Assembly: GCA_021732025.1 (NCBI GenBank)
Contig: JAKFVU010000057.1
Span: 1 to 64,000, forward strand
Reading direction: 5' to 3'
Length of the DNA stretch: 64,000 nucleotides
DNA from: Candidatus Obscuribacterales bacterium
Lineage (GTDB): Bacteria > Cyanobacteriota > Vampirovibrionia > Obscuribacterales > Obscuribacteraceae
The notes under the pieces are model-generated. The model saw only the letters and a program-made list of their open reading frames with translations, was not told where the DNA came from and did no database searches. A program made the position numbers and the translations under genes. Of this stretch, positions 10,438 to 20,459 are shown piece after piece. Position 1 is the first letter of the stretch. Every line of letters starts with the position of its first letter.

Positions 10438-11649
10438 CTAACTTTGGCCCATTGCTGGATCAACAGCTACTTTGTAATCGACACCATCTAGACCAAAGCC
10501 GAAGAGCTTGAGAAACTCTGAACTATAGCTTTCGTAGTCAGAAATCTGTTTGAGATTTTCGGTGGTCACTTGCGGCCAAAGCTCATCGACTTTAGCTTGC
10601 ACATCGGCATCCATCTCTTTGTCGTCAATTCTGATGCGACCGGCAGCATCAAGATTTGGCTTGGCGCCATTGTAGAGATTGCTGGCAAAGAGTCGGTAAA
10701 TTTGTTCGATACAACCTTCGTGAGTGTTCTTCTCTTTCATTACTTTGTAGAGCAGTGAAATATAAAGTGGTACCACTGGAATAGCTGAACTTGCCTGAGT
10801 AACCAAAGCTTTGTTGATTGAGACATAGGCCTTACCACCAGTGGCAGCCAATTGCTCATTCAATTTCTTAGCGGTTGCTTCAACATCGAGTTTAGCAACA
10901 CCGATAGAACCATCACGGTAAATGGGCCAAGTTACTTCTGGTCCGATATAAGAATAGGCAACAGTAACGGCACCGTCTGCCAAAACATTGGCTTGACGCA
11001 GTGCATCCATCCACATTTGCCAATCTTCCCCACCCATAACTTGCTTGGTGTCGGCAATCTCTTGCTCATTGGCTGGCTCGATGGTTACGTCTTTAACTAG
11101 ATCTTTGTCAGTGTTGAGGGTCTTGGCGGTGAAAGTCTGGCCAACGGGTTTGATCACCGATTTAAACAGCGTGCCCGACTTAGGATGCATACGCTGAGGT
11201 GAAGCAAGACTGTAAACAACCATGTCGACTTGACCAAGATCCTTCTTGATTACTTCGATGGTTTTATCTTTTATGGCATCAGAGAATGCATCGCCATTGA
11301 TACTGTGGGTGTAAAGACCGGCTTCTTTGGCTTTGCGGTCGAAAGCTAAGGTGTTGTACCAACCGGCAGTGGCGGTTTTACCGTTCTCTGAAGGCTTCTC
11401 ATAGAAGACGCCAACAGTAGCGGCCCCGCCGCCAAAAGCAGCGCTAATACGAGATGCCAGGCCATAGCCAGTTGAGGCACCGATGACAAGAACCTTCTTA
11501 GGAGCGGCGCTGATTGGCCCTTGTTTTTTGACGTAGTCAATTTGTTCTTGCACATGAGCTTCGCAACCCACGGGATGGGCTGTAATACAGATAAAACCGC
11601 GAATGCGCGGCTCGATCACCACAAGATTATCCGTAGATGTCATGCTCAT
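10438..11649 (-). CDS. fabV: Trans-2-enoyl-ACP/CoA reductase FabV
   Basis: Catalyses the last reductive step of fatty acid elongation, reducing trans-2-enoyl-ACP or -CoA with NADH. The sequence shows the FabV hallmarks: the N-terminal motif PRIRGFICITAHPVGC, nucleotide-binding GASTGYG at residues 57-63, and the family's distinctive Tyr-x8-Lys active site (Tyr244 and Lys253). The 403-aa length is standard. The frame extends seven codons upstream to a TTG, but I prefer the ATG at 11649 because GGAG lies eight bases before it. FabV enzymes are the triclosan-tolerant class of enoyl reductase. It stands alone, divergent from cydAB. Confidence 0.96.
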   Translation of the reverse strand: MSMTSTDNLVVIEPRIRGFICITAHPVGCEAHVQEQIDYVKKQGPISAAPKKVLVIGASTGYGLASRISAAFGGGAATVGVFYEKPSENGKTATAGWYNTLAFDRKAKEAGLYTHSINGDAFSDAIKDKTIEVIKKDLGQVDMVVYSLASPQRMHPKSGTLFKSVIKPVGQTFTAKTLNTDKDLVKDVTIEPANEQEIADTKQVMGGEDWQMWMDALRQANVLADGAVTVAYSYIGPEVTWPIYRDGSIGVAKLDVEATAKKLNEQLAATGGKAYVSINKALVTQASSAIPVVPLYISLLYKVMKEKNTHEGCIEQIYRLFASNLYNGAKPNLDAAGRIRIDDKEMDADVQAKVDELWPQVTTENLKQISDYESYSSEFLKLFGFGLDGVDYKVAVDPAMGQS

Positions 11650-11830
11650 CACCAATTCTCCATATTGCAAGAAGCAGATCTTCGCCTGTGGCCATGGTTG
11701 CTGTCAACTGTAACCAGCAGCAACATTGAGAATGCTGACTAGTTTAAAGTGCTAAAGTATTACTCGCATACAAGTATTACCTACATACCAGAATTGAACC
11801 CAGTCTTTAGCAATTAGCGAGGTGCACAAC

Positions 11831-13372
11831 ATGCATCTAGACGTGGTCTTTTTGTCGCGCCTACAATTCGCGTTGACTCTGATGTTCCACTACATATTTC
11901 CGCCTCTGACCATCGGTCTAGGCTTGTTGATGGTAATTGTCGAATGGCACTGGCTCAAGAGCAGAGACCCATTTTACAAATCGATGGCGCTATTCTGGAC
12001 CAAGCTTTTCGCCATCAACTTCGCCATGGGTGTAGCCACAGGCCTGGTAATGGAGTTTCAGTTTGGCACCAATTGGGCAATTTATTCTCGCTTCGTTGGC
12101 GATATATTTGGTTCTGCTTTGGCTTCTGAAGCCATTTTTGCTTTCTTCCTTGAATCTGGATTTCTTGCAGTTCTAGTTTTTGGCTGGGACAGAGTAAGCC
12201 CGAAAATGCACTTCTTCTCTACCTGCATGGTGGCACTCGGCTCATTGTTCTCATCAGTGTGGATTACTATCGCCAATTCTTGGCAGCAAACCCCAGCGGG
12301 ATATCACATAGTTAAGTCAGCAAACGGCTTCTGGAGAGCAGAAGTTACTGACTTTTGGGCCATGTGTTTCAATCCGTCGATGGTGCATCGCATGCTGCAC
12401 GTCTGGCTCGGCTGTTTTATTCTGGGTGCATTTTTCGCCCTGAGTATTGGTGCCTTTTATATACTAAAAAAACAGCATACTGCCTTCGCGAAAAAGACCA
12501 TAGAAATATCGCTCATTTATGCCGCCATAAGCAGCCTAGCAATGCTTGGCTCTGGCCACTTCCAGGCTGATGCCGTAGCTGAAAATCAACCAGCTAAGTT
12601 AGCTGCCTTTGAAGGACATTTCGAAACCGGTACTGGTGGCACACCACTATATGCATTTGGCTGGCCCGATGAGAAAGAAAAGAAAGTCAAGTTCGGTTTA
12701 GCCGTTCCTGGCATGTTAAGCATGCTCGTCCACGGCAATTTTACTCAACCAGTGACAGGCCTCGATAAGTTTCCCGAGGAAGACCGTCCCCCGGTCTTCA
12801 TACCGTTTCAGACCTACCACATCATGATTGCACTGGGCATGGCATTCATTGGCCTCTCCTTGCTTGGCTTATTGCTACTCAAGCTAAATAAGCTCTTTGA
12901 GCAACGCTGGCTCATGTGGATTTATGTATTCGGTGTATTAGGCGCTTACACTGCCAATGAAACCGGTTGGATTGCTGCTGAGGTGGGGCGCCAGCCCTGG
13001 GTCGTATATGGTCTCTTGCGCACTAAAGACGGAGTGTCGCACTCGGTTACAGCTGAACAAGTACTGGGCTCAATGATCATGTTCGGCGTTCTCTATAGTT
13101 TTCTCTTTGTTGTCTGGGTCATGGTCATGAATACGCGTATTCAAGCTGGGCCGCCAGTTGTAGAAGAGATTGTCAAAGAAGACTTAAAAATTGCGCCGGG
13201 AGCAAAAAAAGGTATCAGCCAATTCATGGCCATGATCGGCAATCTTTTGCAGCGAGGGCCAGCCTCACTATCTGAAACGTGGCGAGGTCCGGTGGCGACG
13301 AAAACAGTTGCAGACGAAAAGTCAGAATCTCAAAACTCATCCGTGCAACCGACAGAAGAGGACTCTCCATAA
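11831..13372 (+). CDS. cydA: Cytochrome bd quinol oxidase subunit I
   Basis: Quinol-oxidising subunit of cytochrome bd oxidase, which reduces oxygen to water in the membrane with high affinity and without proton pumping. The N-terminus [18 protein letters not shown] carries the conserved histidine haem ligand; GRQPW lies at residues 386-390, the conserved segment after the quinol-binding loop. About nine membrane helices. The extracellular Q loop is of the short type. GAGG lies eight bases before the ATG at 11831, preferred over an upstream in-frame GTG. The stop overlaps the start of cydB by one base (TAATG), so the two are translationally coupled. Confidence 0.97.
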   Translation: MHLDVVFLSRLQFALTLMFHYIFPPLTIGLGLLMVIVEWHWLKSRDPFYKSMALFWTKLFAINFAMGVATGLVMEFQFGTNWAIYSRFVGDIFGSALASEAIFAFFLESGFLAVLVFGWDRVSPKMHFFSTCMVALGSLFSSVWITIANSWQQTPAGYHIVKSANGFWRAEVTDFWAMCFNPSMVHRMLHVWLGCFILGAFFALSIGAFYILKKQHTAFAKKTIEISLIYAAISSLAMLGSGHFQADAVAENQPAKLAAFEGHFETGTGGTPLYAFGWPDEKEKKVKFGLAVPGMLSMLVHGNFTQPVTGLDKFPEEDRPPVFIPFQTYHIMIALGMAFIGLSLLGLLLLKLNKLFEQRWLMWIYVFGVLGAYTANETGWIAAEVGRQPWVVYGLLRTKDGVSHSVTAEQVLGSMIMFGVLYSFLFVVWVMVMNTRIQAGPPVVEEIVKEDLKIAPGAKKGISQFMAMIGNLLQRGPASLSETWRGPVATKTVADEKSESQNSSVQPTEEDSP

Positions 13373-14394
13373 TGGACTACTCCTTAAACTTCATCTGGTT
13401 TATTTTGCTTGGCATACTGCTAACTGGCTATGGAATTCTCGATGGTTTTGACCTCGGTGTTGGTATTTTGCACCCGATTGCAAAAACCGATGAAGAGCGT
13501 CGCCTCATCATTAACTCAATCGGCCCACTGTGGGACGGCAACGAAGTCTGGCTGGTGACTTTTGCTGGGGCACTATTTGCCGCCTTTCCTGATGTTTATG
13601 CCATGGCTTTTTCGAGTTTTTATACCAATCTGATGATTATTCTCTGCGCCTTGATCTTCAGAGCTGTATCAATTGAATTTCGCAGTAAGCACCCAGCCAA
13701 AATCTGGCGTCAATTTTGGGACGCCTGCTTCTTTCTTTCGAGCCTCAGTGCTTCGTTCTTGTTTGGCTATATCGTCGGTCAGCTATTTTTAGGGCTGCCC
13801 ATAGACGCACAACTAGAATTGCACAAAGAAAAAATGTCGTTTCTAGAGTTTTATCCTGTGATAACAGGGCTCCTAGCTGTGGCCACCTGCGCCATGCATG
13901 GGTCGATTTTTCTCTATCTTAAAACCGAAGGCGAACTGCAAGAGCGCATTCACAACTACATTTGGCATACCTATGGCCTCTTTGTAGTGGTTTACATGCT
14001 CACCACAATTTTCACTCTCACCCAAATTCCTTCAGCCACCGAAAACCTCAAGCACTATCCTTGGCTCTGGAGTGTTGTCTTAGTCAATATTTTGGCCATC
14101 GGTAATATTCCGCGCACTATCTTTCTCAAGCAACCGGGTTATGCCTTCCTTTCGTCTGTGGCCACCATAGGCGCCCTAGCGGCCCTCTTTGGTATTGCAA
14201 TTTTCCCCAACCTGATTGTCTCGAGCATTGACCCTAGTCTCAGCCTCAATATCTACAACGCCTCGTCATCGCAAGGGACGCTTAAAACCATGTTATTTAT
14301 TGCTGTGCTCGGCCTGCCATTCGTTTTAAGCTACACAGTGATTGTTTATTGGGTATTTCACGGCAAGGTAGCCTTAGGCAAGTTTAGTTACTAG
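13372..14394 (+). CDS. cydB: Cytochrome bd quinol oxidase subunit II
   Basis: Partner subunit that stabilises the haem centres of cytochrome bd. The 340-aa protein starts with a typical CydB N-terminus ending in GYGILDGFDLGVGILHP, followed by the family segment GPLWDGNEVWLVTFAGALFA, and has eight or so membrane helices. The start is the ATG overlapping the cydA stop, with GAGG ten bases upstream; the in-frame extension to 13279 merely shadows the end of cydA. No cydX-like small gene follows directly, although an unrelated 53-codon gene begins 89 bases downstream. Confidence 0.97.
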   Translation: MDYSLNFIWFILLGILLTGYGILDGFDLGVGILHPIAKTDEERRLIINSIGPLWDGNEVWLVTFAGALFAAFPDVYAMAFSSFYTNLMIILCALIFRAVSIEFRSKHPAKIWRQFWDACFFLSSLSASFLFGYIVGQLFLGLPIDAQLELHKEKMSFLEFYPVITGLLAVATCAMHGSIFLYLKTEGELQERIHNYIWHTYGLFVVVYMLTTIFTLTQIPSATENLKHYPWLWSVVLVNILAIGNIPRTIFLKQPGYAFLSSVATIGALAALFGIAIFPNLIVSSIDPSLSLNIYNASSSQGTLKTMLFIAVLGLPFVLSYTVIVYWVFHGKVALGKFSY

Positions 14395-14483
14395 TCTCAG
14401 GTTTTTCACGGCTTTTTCACCCTCAGTGTTTTATCTTCAATGCATGGCTGGCAACAATAGGCATTGACTGAAGGGAGAGAAAG

Positions 14484-14645
14484 ATGGAACAAACGCATTT
14501 AGTCGACGAGTTAGATAAAGCAATTTCTGAAGAACTGAAGCTTAGCTTTCAGAAGCTGAGAAGAGCTGCGTCTTTCGACAAAGAACTAAAAAAGACCATT
14601 GACGCCACTTTTCAGAGCTATCAAAAGGCAATGCCACAATCGTAG
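14484..14645 (+). CDS. Small hydrophilic helical protein, 53 aa, unknown
   Basis: An ATG preceded by an excellent AGGGAG ribosome site opens a 53-codon frame. The product is highly charged and predicted all-helical (MEQTHLVDELDKAI at the start), with heptad-like leucines, no membrane segment and no cysteine. It is not a CydX homologue, which would be a single membrane helix. It lies between cydB and a convergent DUF4253 gene and could be transcribed with cydAB or alone. The ribosome site, helical amphipathic pattern and clean stop make it a likely real gene; its function is unknown. Confidence 0.6.
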   Translation: MEQTHLVDELDKAISEELKLSFQKLRRAASFDKELKKTIDATFQSYQKAMPQS

Positions 14646-14667
14646 GCCGACTTTAATTAGACTTGGG

Positions 14668-15882
14668 TTATTCCCACCAAAACTGCCACAGGTCACAGCC
14701 GCTAATTTCGAGGGCTAGACGACCGACTGAACCCAACGACTGCAAAACGCTATCGGGGCAGTAACGAAACTGTTCTATCGCCAATTTAGTAGCCTGTTCA
14801 CCAGCACTGATTGGCTTGGCCACATGAATATAGAGTGAATCGGGGCCTAGCCCCAATATTTTTGGTTTAACACCGTAGACTTCATTCCAATGCCTCAATA
14901 GAGCTAAATGGACATGGGCCGGTGGCATGTCGTTAACGCCACCCATGTGAAAATAAGCTGGAACCAAGTCGGTCTCAACCACTGGCACAAGCATTAAGTG
15001 TTGCACACTGTCGATTAGCTGCTGCGAGCGGGTAGGGGCAATATGACCCTCGCCTGCACTCTCGGGCTCAGCAAGAATCTCGATTGCGGCATCTTGGCGC
15101 ACCTCTAACCAAGCATCCAAATCTAATTCGGCGGCGGCACGTTGATAGTCACTTACTGTTGGCACTTTATGCTTGCTGCGCAATGAATCGAGAATTGGCA
15201 CAAGTTCTATACTTTCCAGCTGATCTAGCTTCAGTGCTGCTTGTTCAAAAGCATCGGTAGTAAGCACACAGTCATTGCCTGCCAAAAAGCGCATTACCGA
15301 GGCATACCCGGGTATGCTGCCCGGCCCACTGGGAGTAGCGGCAGCAGCGGACAGAGCGGACTCAGAGGACTGAGAGGATAGAGCGGCATCTCCAGCCGCC
15401 AACTCTGACGGCGGTTTAGAGGCAGATTGGGAAAGGTTGGTCTTGTTACTGGCGATGTGTTCTAAGGCTTGGCGCAGTTTTTGCCGCAGCATAACTTCCT
15501 GACCGAAGGGTAAAGCGCTCTGCTTCGGCGGTACAACCGGTGCAAAAATATTGTCGAGATCACTTTCACAGTCTAATAGTGGATTCTGCCAGAAGTCTTG
15601 TGAAAAGTCTTGATAAAACTCTTGAGCTTGATCAAGGCTAGCAGCAAGATACTGCAAGCGCTCCAGCTCGGAGACAAAGACTGAGGTGTATCCCAAATTT
15701 GCAAGAATCTGATTGAGCTTGAACCACTCAGAGACTTTCATGTCCTTAAACTTGCGAAAAACAAAGAGCCCTTTGAAGTTACCAATTGGCAGCGGTCGCA
15801 GATCATCAAAGCCGATTTGCGCAGCTCCAATGACTTGTCTCAGTGTGCCCAGATCTACGGCCGACTGCACCAATTTGTACAC
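14668..15882 (-). CDS. DUF4253 domain protein
   Basis: A 404-aa soluble protein. The last 100 residues match DUF4253: the segment PPAHVHLALLRHWNEVYG, the later AIEQFRYCPDSV and a C-terminal WQFWWE are the conserved points. The function of DUF4253 is not established. A Ser/Ala-rich linker (about residues 150-185) separates this from an N-terminal region (1-150) I do not recognise. The GTG at 15882 has a GAGG only one base away, so a TTG at 15873 with better spacing may be the true start. Convergent with the small 53-aa gene. Confidence 0.75.
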   Translation of the reverse strand: MYKLVQSAVDLGTLRQVIGAAQIGFDDLRPLPIGNFKGLFVFRKFKDMKVSEWFKLNQILANLGYTSVFVSELERLQYLAASLDQAQEFYQDFSQDFWQNPLLDCESDLDNIFAPVVPPKQSALPFGQEVMLRQKLRQALEHIASNKTNLSQSASKPPSELAAGDAALSSQSSESALSAAAATPSGPGSIPGYASVMRFLAGNDCVLTTDAFEQAALKLDQLESIELVPILDSLRSKHKVPTVSDYQRAAAELDLDAWLEVRQDAAIEILAEPESAGEGHIAPTRSQQLIDSVQHLMLVPVVETDLVPAYFHMGGVNDMPPAHVHLALLRHWNEVYGVKPKILGLGPDSLYIHVAKPISAGEQATKLAIEQFRYCPDSVLQSLGSVGRLALEISGCDLWQFWWE

Positions 15883-16019
15883 ACCTCACGTAACGGCTCA
15901 ATCGTAGATATGCCGCACTGTAATTTTCGAGTACCGCAAAAAAACATTAGAAGCGCAAGAATTGAAGTAGTTTTGGGCAAATACCTATTAACTGTTTTGA
16001 TTGCCATGAAGGGCTCATT

Positions 16020-16436
16020 TTGAAAAACGCTACAGTGCTATTGGTTGACGACAATGCCGACTTGCGCAAGTTGGTATCTAAGACTCTCACATCTTTGTGC
16101 AACTGGCATGTAGAGACGGCTGGCTCGGGGCTAGAGGCCCTATCATTTCTTGAGAAGCAAAAGCCAGATCTGATTTTGATGGATGTTTCTATGCCTCAAA
16201 TGGACGGTCTCACTGCCATTGAAGAAATCAAGAAACGCAAAGAATGGCGCGGCATACCAATTATTTTGATCACAGCTCGGGTGCAAAACCATGAGATGAA
16301 TCAATACAGGCACCTGGCCATCGCCGGTGTCATTTCCAAACCGTTTGATCCAATGAAGTTGCCCAATCAAATCAATCGGCTGATTGAGCAATGGTCACCG
16401 AGTGGCGAAAATTTGCGAGTAGCCATCAGTGAATGA
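16020..16436 (+). CDS. CheY-like response regulator
   Basis: Single-domain receiver. It starts with TTG after AAGGG. Acidic pocket Asp10/Asp11 in LLVDDN, phosphoacceptor Asp55 in LILMDVSMPQMDG, Thr in LITARV and the conserved Lys in SKPFDP are all present, so it should be phosphorylated by a histidine kinase. There is no output domain, so it acts as a shuttle or binds a partner. The gene overlaps the following hybrid kinase by eight bases, a strong sign that the two work together. Confidence 0.92.
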   Translation: MKNATVLLVDDNADLRKLVSKTLTSLCNWHVETAGSGLEALSFLEKQKPDLILMDVSMPQMDGLTAIEEIKKRKEWRGIPIILITARVQNHEMNQYRHLAIAGVISKPFDPMKLPNQINRLIEQWSPSGENLRVAISE

Positions 16437-19272
16437 CAATTTTCACAGTTTAGACTTTCTGGAAAATGCTCCTATTGCTCTCATGCAAACCAATAGTGCG
16501 GGAACCATCAACCGCGCCAACCAAGCGGCTTTGAGCTTTCTCCAATGTGGCAGCGAAGAAACCGTTGGCAAGACTTTTAGTCATTTTTTTTCTGACGACA
16601 CCCAGAGTGCATATGTCTTGAGCACCTTGCAAACCACAGGCATCCTCAAAGAATTCCCAGCAGTTTTCAGAATCAACGATGGCAGCTTGCGCTATGTCGT
16701 GATTGACGCCAATGCTTCACCTCTAGAATCTTCAGACAGTAAACAATTCAATTTTTTTGTCAGAGACATTACTACTAGTTGGCTCAAGCAGAGTCAATCA
16801 AATGCCCAATTCGACATCACCAAAGTTTTAATTGGAGCAACTGCCATTGTTGATGCCTTAGAGCAAATTTGCACCACTTTGTGCAGTTTACTCAAATTCG
16901 AAATTGGCATAGTCTGGCGCATTGATGAACGCTCCAACCGCATGTCACGCCTGGTGCACAAAACTACAGGTGAAGCTGCAAAACATGAATACCTGATTGC
17001 CCGTTCGGTCAATGTTCCCCTCTCTGTTGCCGCAGGCTTTCCCGCATCAATTTGGTTCAATGGCAAAGGCAAGGTTTACACGAACCTTGATCACTACGAT
17101 ACTTGCTTCAACGAACCAGCATCGCGCATAACCAAAACCTATCCATCGGTGGTCGCCTTCCCCATTTGCATAGGCAACAGAATTTGGGGAGTGATCAGTC
17201 TTTTTTCCACCACCCCCGCTCCACTCAGCCCCGAGCTAGTAACCACTCTAGAGTCAATCGGCTATCAAATAGGTCACTTTGTTGATCGCATCGAAGCTAA
17301 CGAGGCTTTCCTAAAAAGCCAAGAGAGATACTACGTTGCCATCACCGGCTCTAACGACGGCATATGGGACTGGGACTTAGTCACCAACGAAGTATTCTAT
17401 TCGCCGCGCTACAAGTCGCAACTGGGCTATGACGAGAACGAACTGGCCAATCACTTTGATACCTTCCGCACCCTCTGTCATCCCGACGATTACCAACAGG
17501 TAATGTCCAAAGTGCAGAGACATATTGATACCAAACAGCCTTACGAAGCTGAAATGCGTTGCCGCACCAAAGGTGGTGACTACAAATGGATCTGCGCCCG
17601 CGGTCAGGCAATCTGGAACGCACAAGGAAGAGCTATTAGGATGGCTGGCTCTCACCGCGACATAACTGAATTGAAAGCAGCCGAAATTACCAGGCGTGAA
17701 TACGAACAACGTTTGCTCGCTAGTGAGTCGATGTTTCGCCAATTAGCAGAAAATATTCGCGAAGTATTCTGGATTATCTCTGCCAGAACCGACGACTTCA
17801 TATACGCCAGCCCTGCTTTTGAAGAACTTTGGCTAGAAGGCTGCGATCAGCTATACAACGACAAAGAAGTCTTCTTCAACCCCATCGTCGACGAAGATCG
17901 TCCACGGGTGCGCCAAGCCCTACAGGGTCTCATGCTCGACAGCAAACGCCAAGATGGTCAAGGCTTTGATATTGAGTTTCGCATCGAAACACAAGAAAAA
18001 GAAATTCGCTGGATCTGGTCTCGAGTATTTCCAGTTTTAGACCAGAGCGGAACCTGCGAACGCCTCTATGGTATTGCCCACGATATCACCGAGAAAAAAG
18101 AAGTAGAGCGTCGCGTTAGTGAATTCTATTCAACAGTATCGCATGAGTTGCGCACACCGCTGACGTCTATTAGAGCAGCACTGGGCTTAATCGAAGGTGG
18201 CATTACCGGCGAAATAGGCGACGAAACCATGGAGTATGTCAGTATCGCTAGAGACAATAGCGACCGTCTCATTAGACTGATCAACGACATTCTTGATATT
18301 CGCCGCTTAGAAGCCAACAAACTCGAAATGCGAATCGAGCATATCACCCCCAAAGATTTGATCGAAAGCACCATAGACTCGCTCAAGGCTTTTGCCGAAG
18401 AACGAGGAGTAGCCATCACATTTAGCATAGACTCAGGCCGCGACATCATCGGTGATAAAGATCGCCTAGTACAAGTATTAACCAATCTGATTTCTAATGC
18501 TTTGAAGTACACGCCCCGCGGCAAAAAAGTATTCATCAACACAACTAATAGCGGCCCCAATGTGAGAATCAATGTTGTTGACGAAGGTCCGGGCATTGCC
18601 GAAGAACATATGCAAGGCTTATTCGGGCTTTTCCAACAATTGAGCTGCATAGAAAACGAAGCCAATACTGGCTCAGGCCTCGGGCTGGCGATATCAAAAG
18701 CTTTAGTTGAAAAGCTGGGCGGCAACATCGGGGCGGCCAGCAAACTAGGACATGGAGCAACTTTCTGGGTGGAATTGCCCGCCCTTGAAACCATAGCCTC
18801 TGAGCACGTGAAAACTGATGATGACGCCAGTGAAAATATTGACAAAAATAGCCCGGACTACGATTCCACAAATAATAAAGGAACAGAACCAGCGCTGGTC
18901 TTACTAATGGAAGATAGTGACTCTATTGCCTTAATTCTCAGAACTTTAATTACTCGCAAAGGGTATACGTGCATGCGTGCGGCCAATATTGCCGAAGCGC
19001 GAACTTTGGCAGAAGCGGAAAAACCTGACCTGCTCTTTGCTGATATAAACTTGCCTGACGGCAACGGTTTAGACTTCGTCAACTGGTTGCACAATAAGTT
19101 TGCCGACTCTTCTATTCCTGTAATTGTACTGAGCGGAGCAGAAGCCAACATAGGTAGAGTGCATCATCCTGAACTGGTGGACTGGATCAAAAAACCTTTT
19201 GAAACTGACGAGATACTTCGTCTGATGAAACTGCGTGCCAGCAAACAAGCGACTTCACAAACCGCCTCTTGA
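16429..19272 (+). CDS. Hybrid sensor histidine kinase (PAS-GAF-PAS-PAS-HisKA-HATPase-REC)
   Basis: A 947-aa cytosolic sensor with no membrane helix. Order: PAS (about 10-120), GAF (about 130-285), PAS/PAC (about 295-420), PAS/PAC (about 430-555), dimerisation domain with phospho-accepting His572 in VSHELRTPLTS, ATPase domain with the N box NLISNALKY, DEGPGI and GSGLGLAI, and a C-terminal receiver with Asp872 in LLFADINLPDG. All catalytic motifs are intact. It likely senses a small ligand or redox state through PAS/GAF and passes phosphate through its own receiver or the upstream CheY-like protein. It starts at GTG, overlapping the upstream gene. The signal is unknown. Confidence 0.93.
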   Translation: MNDNFHSLDFLENAPIALMQTNSAGTINRANQAALSFLQCGSEETVGKTFSHFFSDDTQSAYVLSTLQTTGILKEFPAVFRINDGSLRYVVIDANASPLESSDSKQFNFFVRDITTSWLKQSQSNAQFDITKVLIGATAIVDALEQICTTLCSLLKFEIGIVWRIDERSNRMSRLVHKTTGEAAKHEYLIARSVNVPLSVAAGFPASIWFNGKGKVYTNLDHYDTCFNEPASRITKTYPSVVAFPICIGNRIWGVISLFSTTPAPLSPELVTTLESIGYQIGHFVDRIEANEAFLKSQERYYVAITGSNDGIWDWDLVTNEVFYSPRYKSQLGYDENELANHFDTFRTLCHPDDYQQVMSKVQRHIDTKQPYEAEMRCRTKGGDYKWICARGQAIWNAQGRAIRMAGSHRDITELKAAEITRREYEQRLLASESMFRQLAENIREVFWIISARTDDFIYASPAFEELWLEGCDQLYNDKEVFFNPIVDEDRPRVRQALQGLMLDSKRQDGQGFDIEFRIETQEKEIRWIWSRVFPVLDQSGTCERLYGIAHDITEKKEVERRVSEFYSTVSHELRTPLTSIRAALGLIEGGITGEIGDETMEYVSIARDNSDRLIRLINDILDIRRLEANKLEMRIEHITPKDLIESTIDSLKAFAEERGVAITFSIDSGRDIIGDKDRLVQVLTNLISNALKYTPRGKKVFINTTNSGPNVRINVVDEGPGIAEEHMQGLFGLFQQLSCIENEANTGSGLGLAISKALVEKLGGNIGAASKLGHGATFWVELPALETIASEHVKTDDDASENIDKNSPDYDSTNNKGTEPALVLLMEDSDSIALILRTLITRKGYTCMRAANIAEARTLAEAEKPDLLFADINLPDGNGLDFVNWLHNKFADSSIPVIVLSGAEANIGRVHHPELVDWIKKPFETDEILRLMKLRASKQATSQTAS

Positions 19273-19291
19273 AAAAACTTGCTCACAAATG

Positions 19292-20347
19292 CTAATAGCC
19301 CCAACGCATCAAACAGGCACCGGCACTAAGTCCTGCACCCATAGCAGCAAAGAGAATTAAGTCGCCTTTCTTCAGGCGGCCTTGCTCTAGCGCTGTACCG
19401 ATGGCGAGTGGCAAGGTACCAGCAGTGGTATTACCATACTCATCAATATTTACTATTACCTTGTCCATTGACATACCAAGCCTATCAACAGCGGCTTTGA
19501 TAATACGCAAATTAGCTTGGTGCGGAATAAACAGATCGATATCAGCACCAGTTAAGCCATTGCGAGCAAGCAAGCGAGCACAAAGCTCGGGCATGCGCTT
19601 AGAGGCAAACTTGAAGACAACTGGGCCGTCTTGTTTAACAAAGTGCATTTTGTCAGCAACAGTTTGAGCAGACGCTGGAAACTGGCTCCCGCCGCCTGGC
19701 ATGCAAAGATAATCGCCGCCGGAACCATCCACTTCGTGCAAGAAATCAATGAAATATCCTTGCTCTTTTGATGGTGAAGGTTGAATCAGCGCAGCACCAC
19801 CACCATCGCCGAAAATAATACAAGTCTGCCTGTCGGTATAGTCGATGATTGATGACATCACATCCATACCGATGGCTAGCACGTTCTTGTGGGCACCGGT
19901 AGCAACGAACTGAACGCCCACTTGCAAAGCATATAAGAATCCAGAACAGGCGATAGAGAGGTCAAAGCCCCAAGCATTCTTAGCGCCGATTTTGTCTTGA
20001 ACCAAACAGGCAGTGGCCGGTAGCATCATGTCAGGAGTAACAGTGCCAACAATTATCAAGTCGACTTCGCTGGCATCGACACCTGCGGCCGCTAACGCCT
20101 TCTTCGCTGCTTCTGCAGCCAAGTCAGAGCAAGTGACACCCTTATCAACTATATGCCGCTGTTTAATACCGGTACGCTCGACAATCCACTGGTCAGTGGT
20201 GTCTACCATCTTTTCTAAATCGGCGTTAGTGAGCAGTTTAGTCGGAACCGCGGTTCCAACTGAGGCAATACGGGCTAGGTGAAGTCTGCCGCCTTCTTCA
20301 ATGGCTGGTATGTTCAGGATTAACTCCAGATGTTGAGCATAGGTCAA
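19292..20347 (-). CDS. fabH: Beta-ketoacyl-ACP synthase III
   Basis: Condenses acetyl-CoA (or a branched starter) with malonyl-ACP to begin fatty acid synthesis. The catalytic triad is visible: Cys134 in DLSIACSGFLYAL, His in PHQANLRI (about 275) and Asn in YGNTTAG (about 305). It also has the N-terminal motif DQWIVERTGIKQRH and the terminal glycine-rich GAGLSAGACLMRWGY. The frame begins at a TTG and gives roughly 25 more N-terminal residues than usual FabH proteins, so the real start may be internal and non-ATG. It is not linked to other fab genes; fabV lies about 8 kb away. Confidence 0.95.
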   Translation of the reverse strand: MTYAQHLELILNIPAIEEGGRLHLARIASVGTAVPTKLLTNADLEKMVDTTDQWIVERTGIKQRHIVDKGVTCSDLAAEAAKKALAAAGVDASEVDLIIVGTVTPDMMLPATACLVQDKIGAKNAWGFDLSIACSGFLYALQVGVQFVATGAHKNVLAIGMDVMSSIIDYTDRQTCIIFGDGGGAALIQPSPSKEQGYFIDFLHEVDGSGGDYLCMPGGGSQFPASAQTVADKMHFVKQDGPVVFKFASKRMPELCARLLARNGLTGADIDLFIPHQANLRIIKAAVDRLGMSMDKVIVNIDEYGNTTAGTLPLAIGTALEQGRLKKGDLILFAAMGAGLSAGACLMRWGY

Positions 20348-20459
20348 ACGCTAAGCCACTATTCTAAAAGAATTTAGGAGCGGAAAATCGCATTCTTGGT
20401 GAGATCAGATTCACCTAGGACCAATTGGCCTCCGGCGGCCTTTCTAACTTTAATAATTG

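Noticed and set aside
11755-11780. Direct repeat AAGTATTAC before cydA
   Set aside because: Two 9-base copies 17 bases apart could be an operator, but in AT-rich promoter DNA this may be chance and I could not link it to a regulator.
18126-18845. 239-codon minus-strand frame
   Set aside because: Lies antisense to the histidine kinase core, whose motifs are intact on the plus strand; the antisense product is Ser/Leu-rich and unlike any protein.
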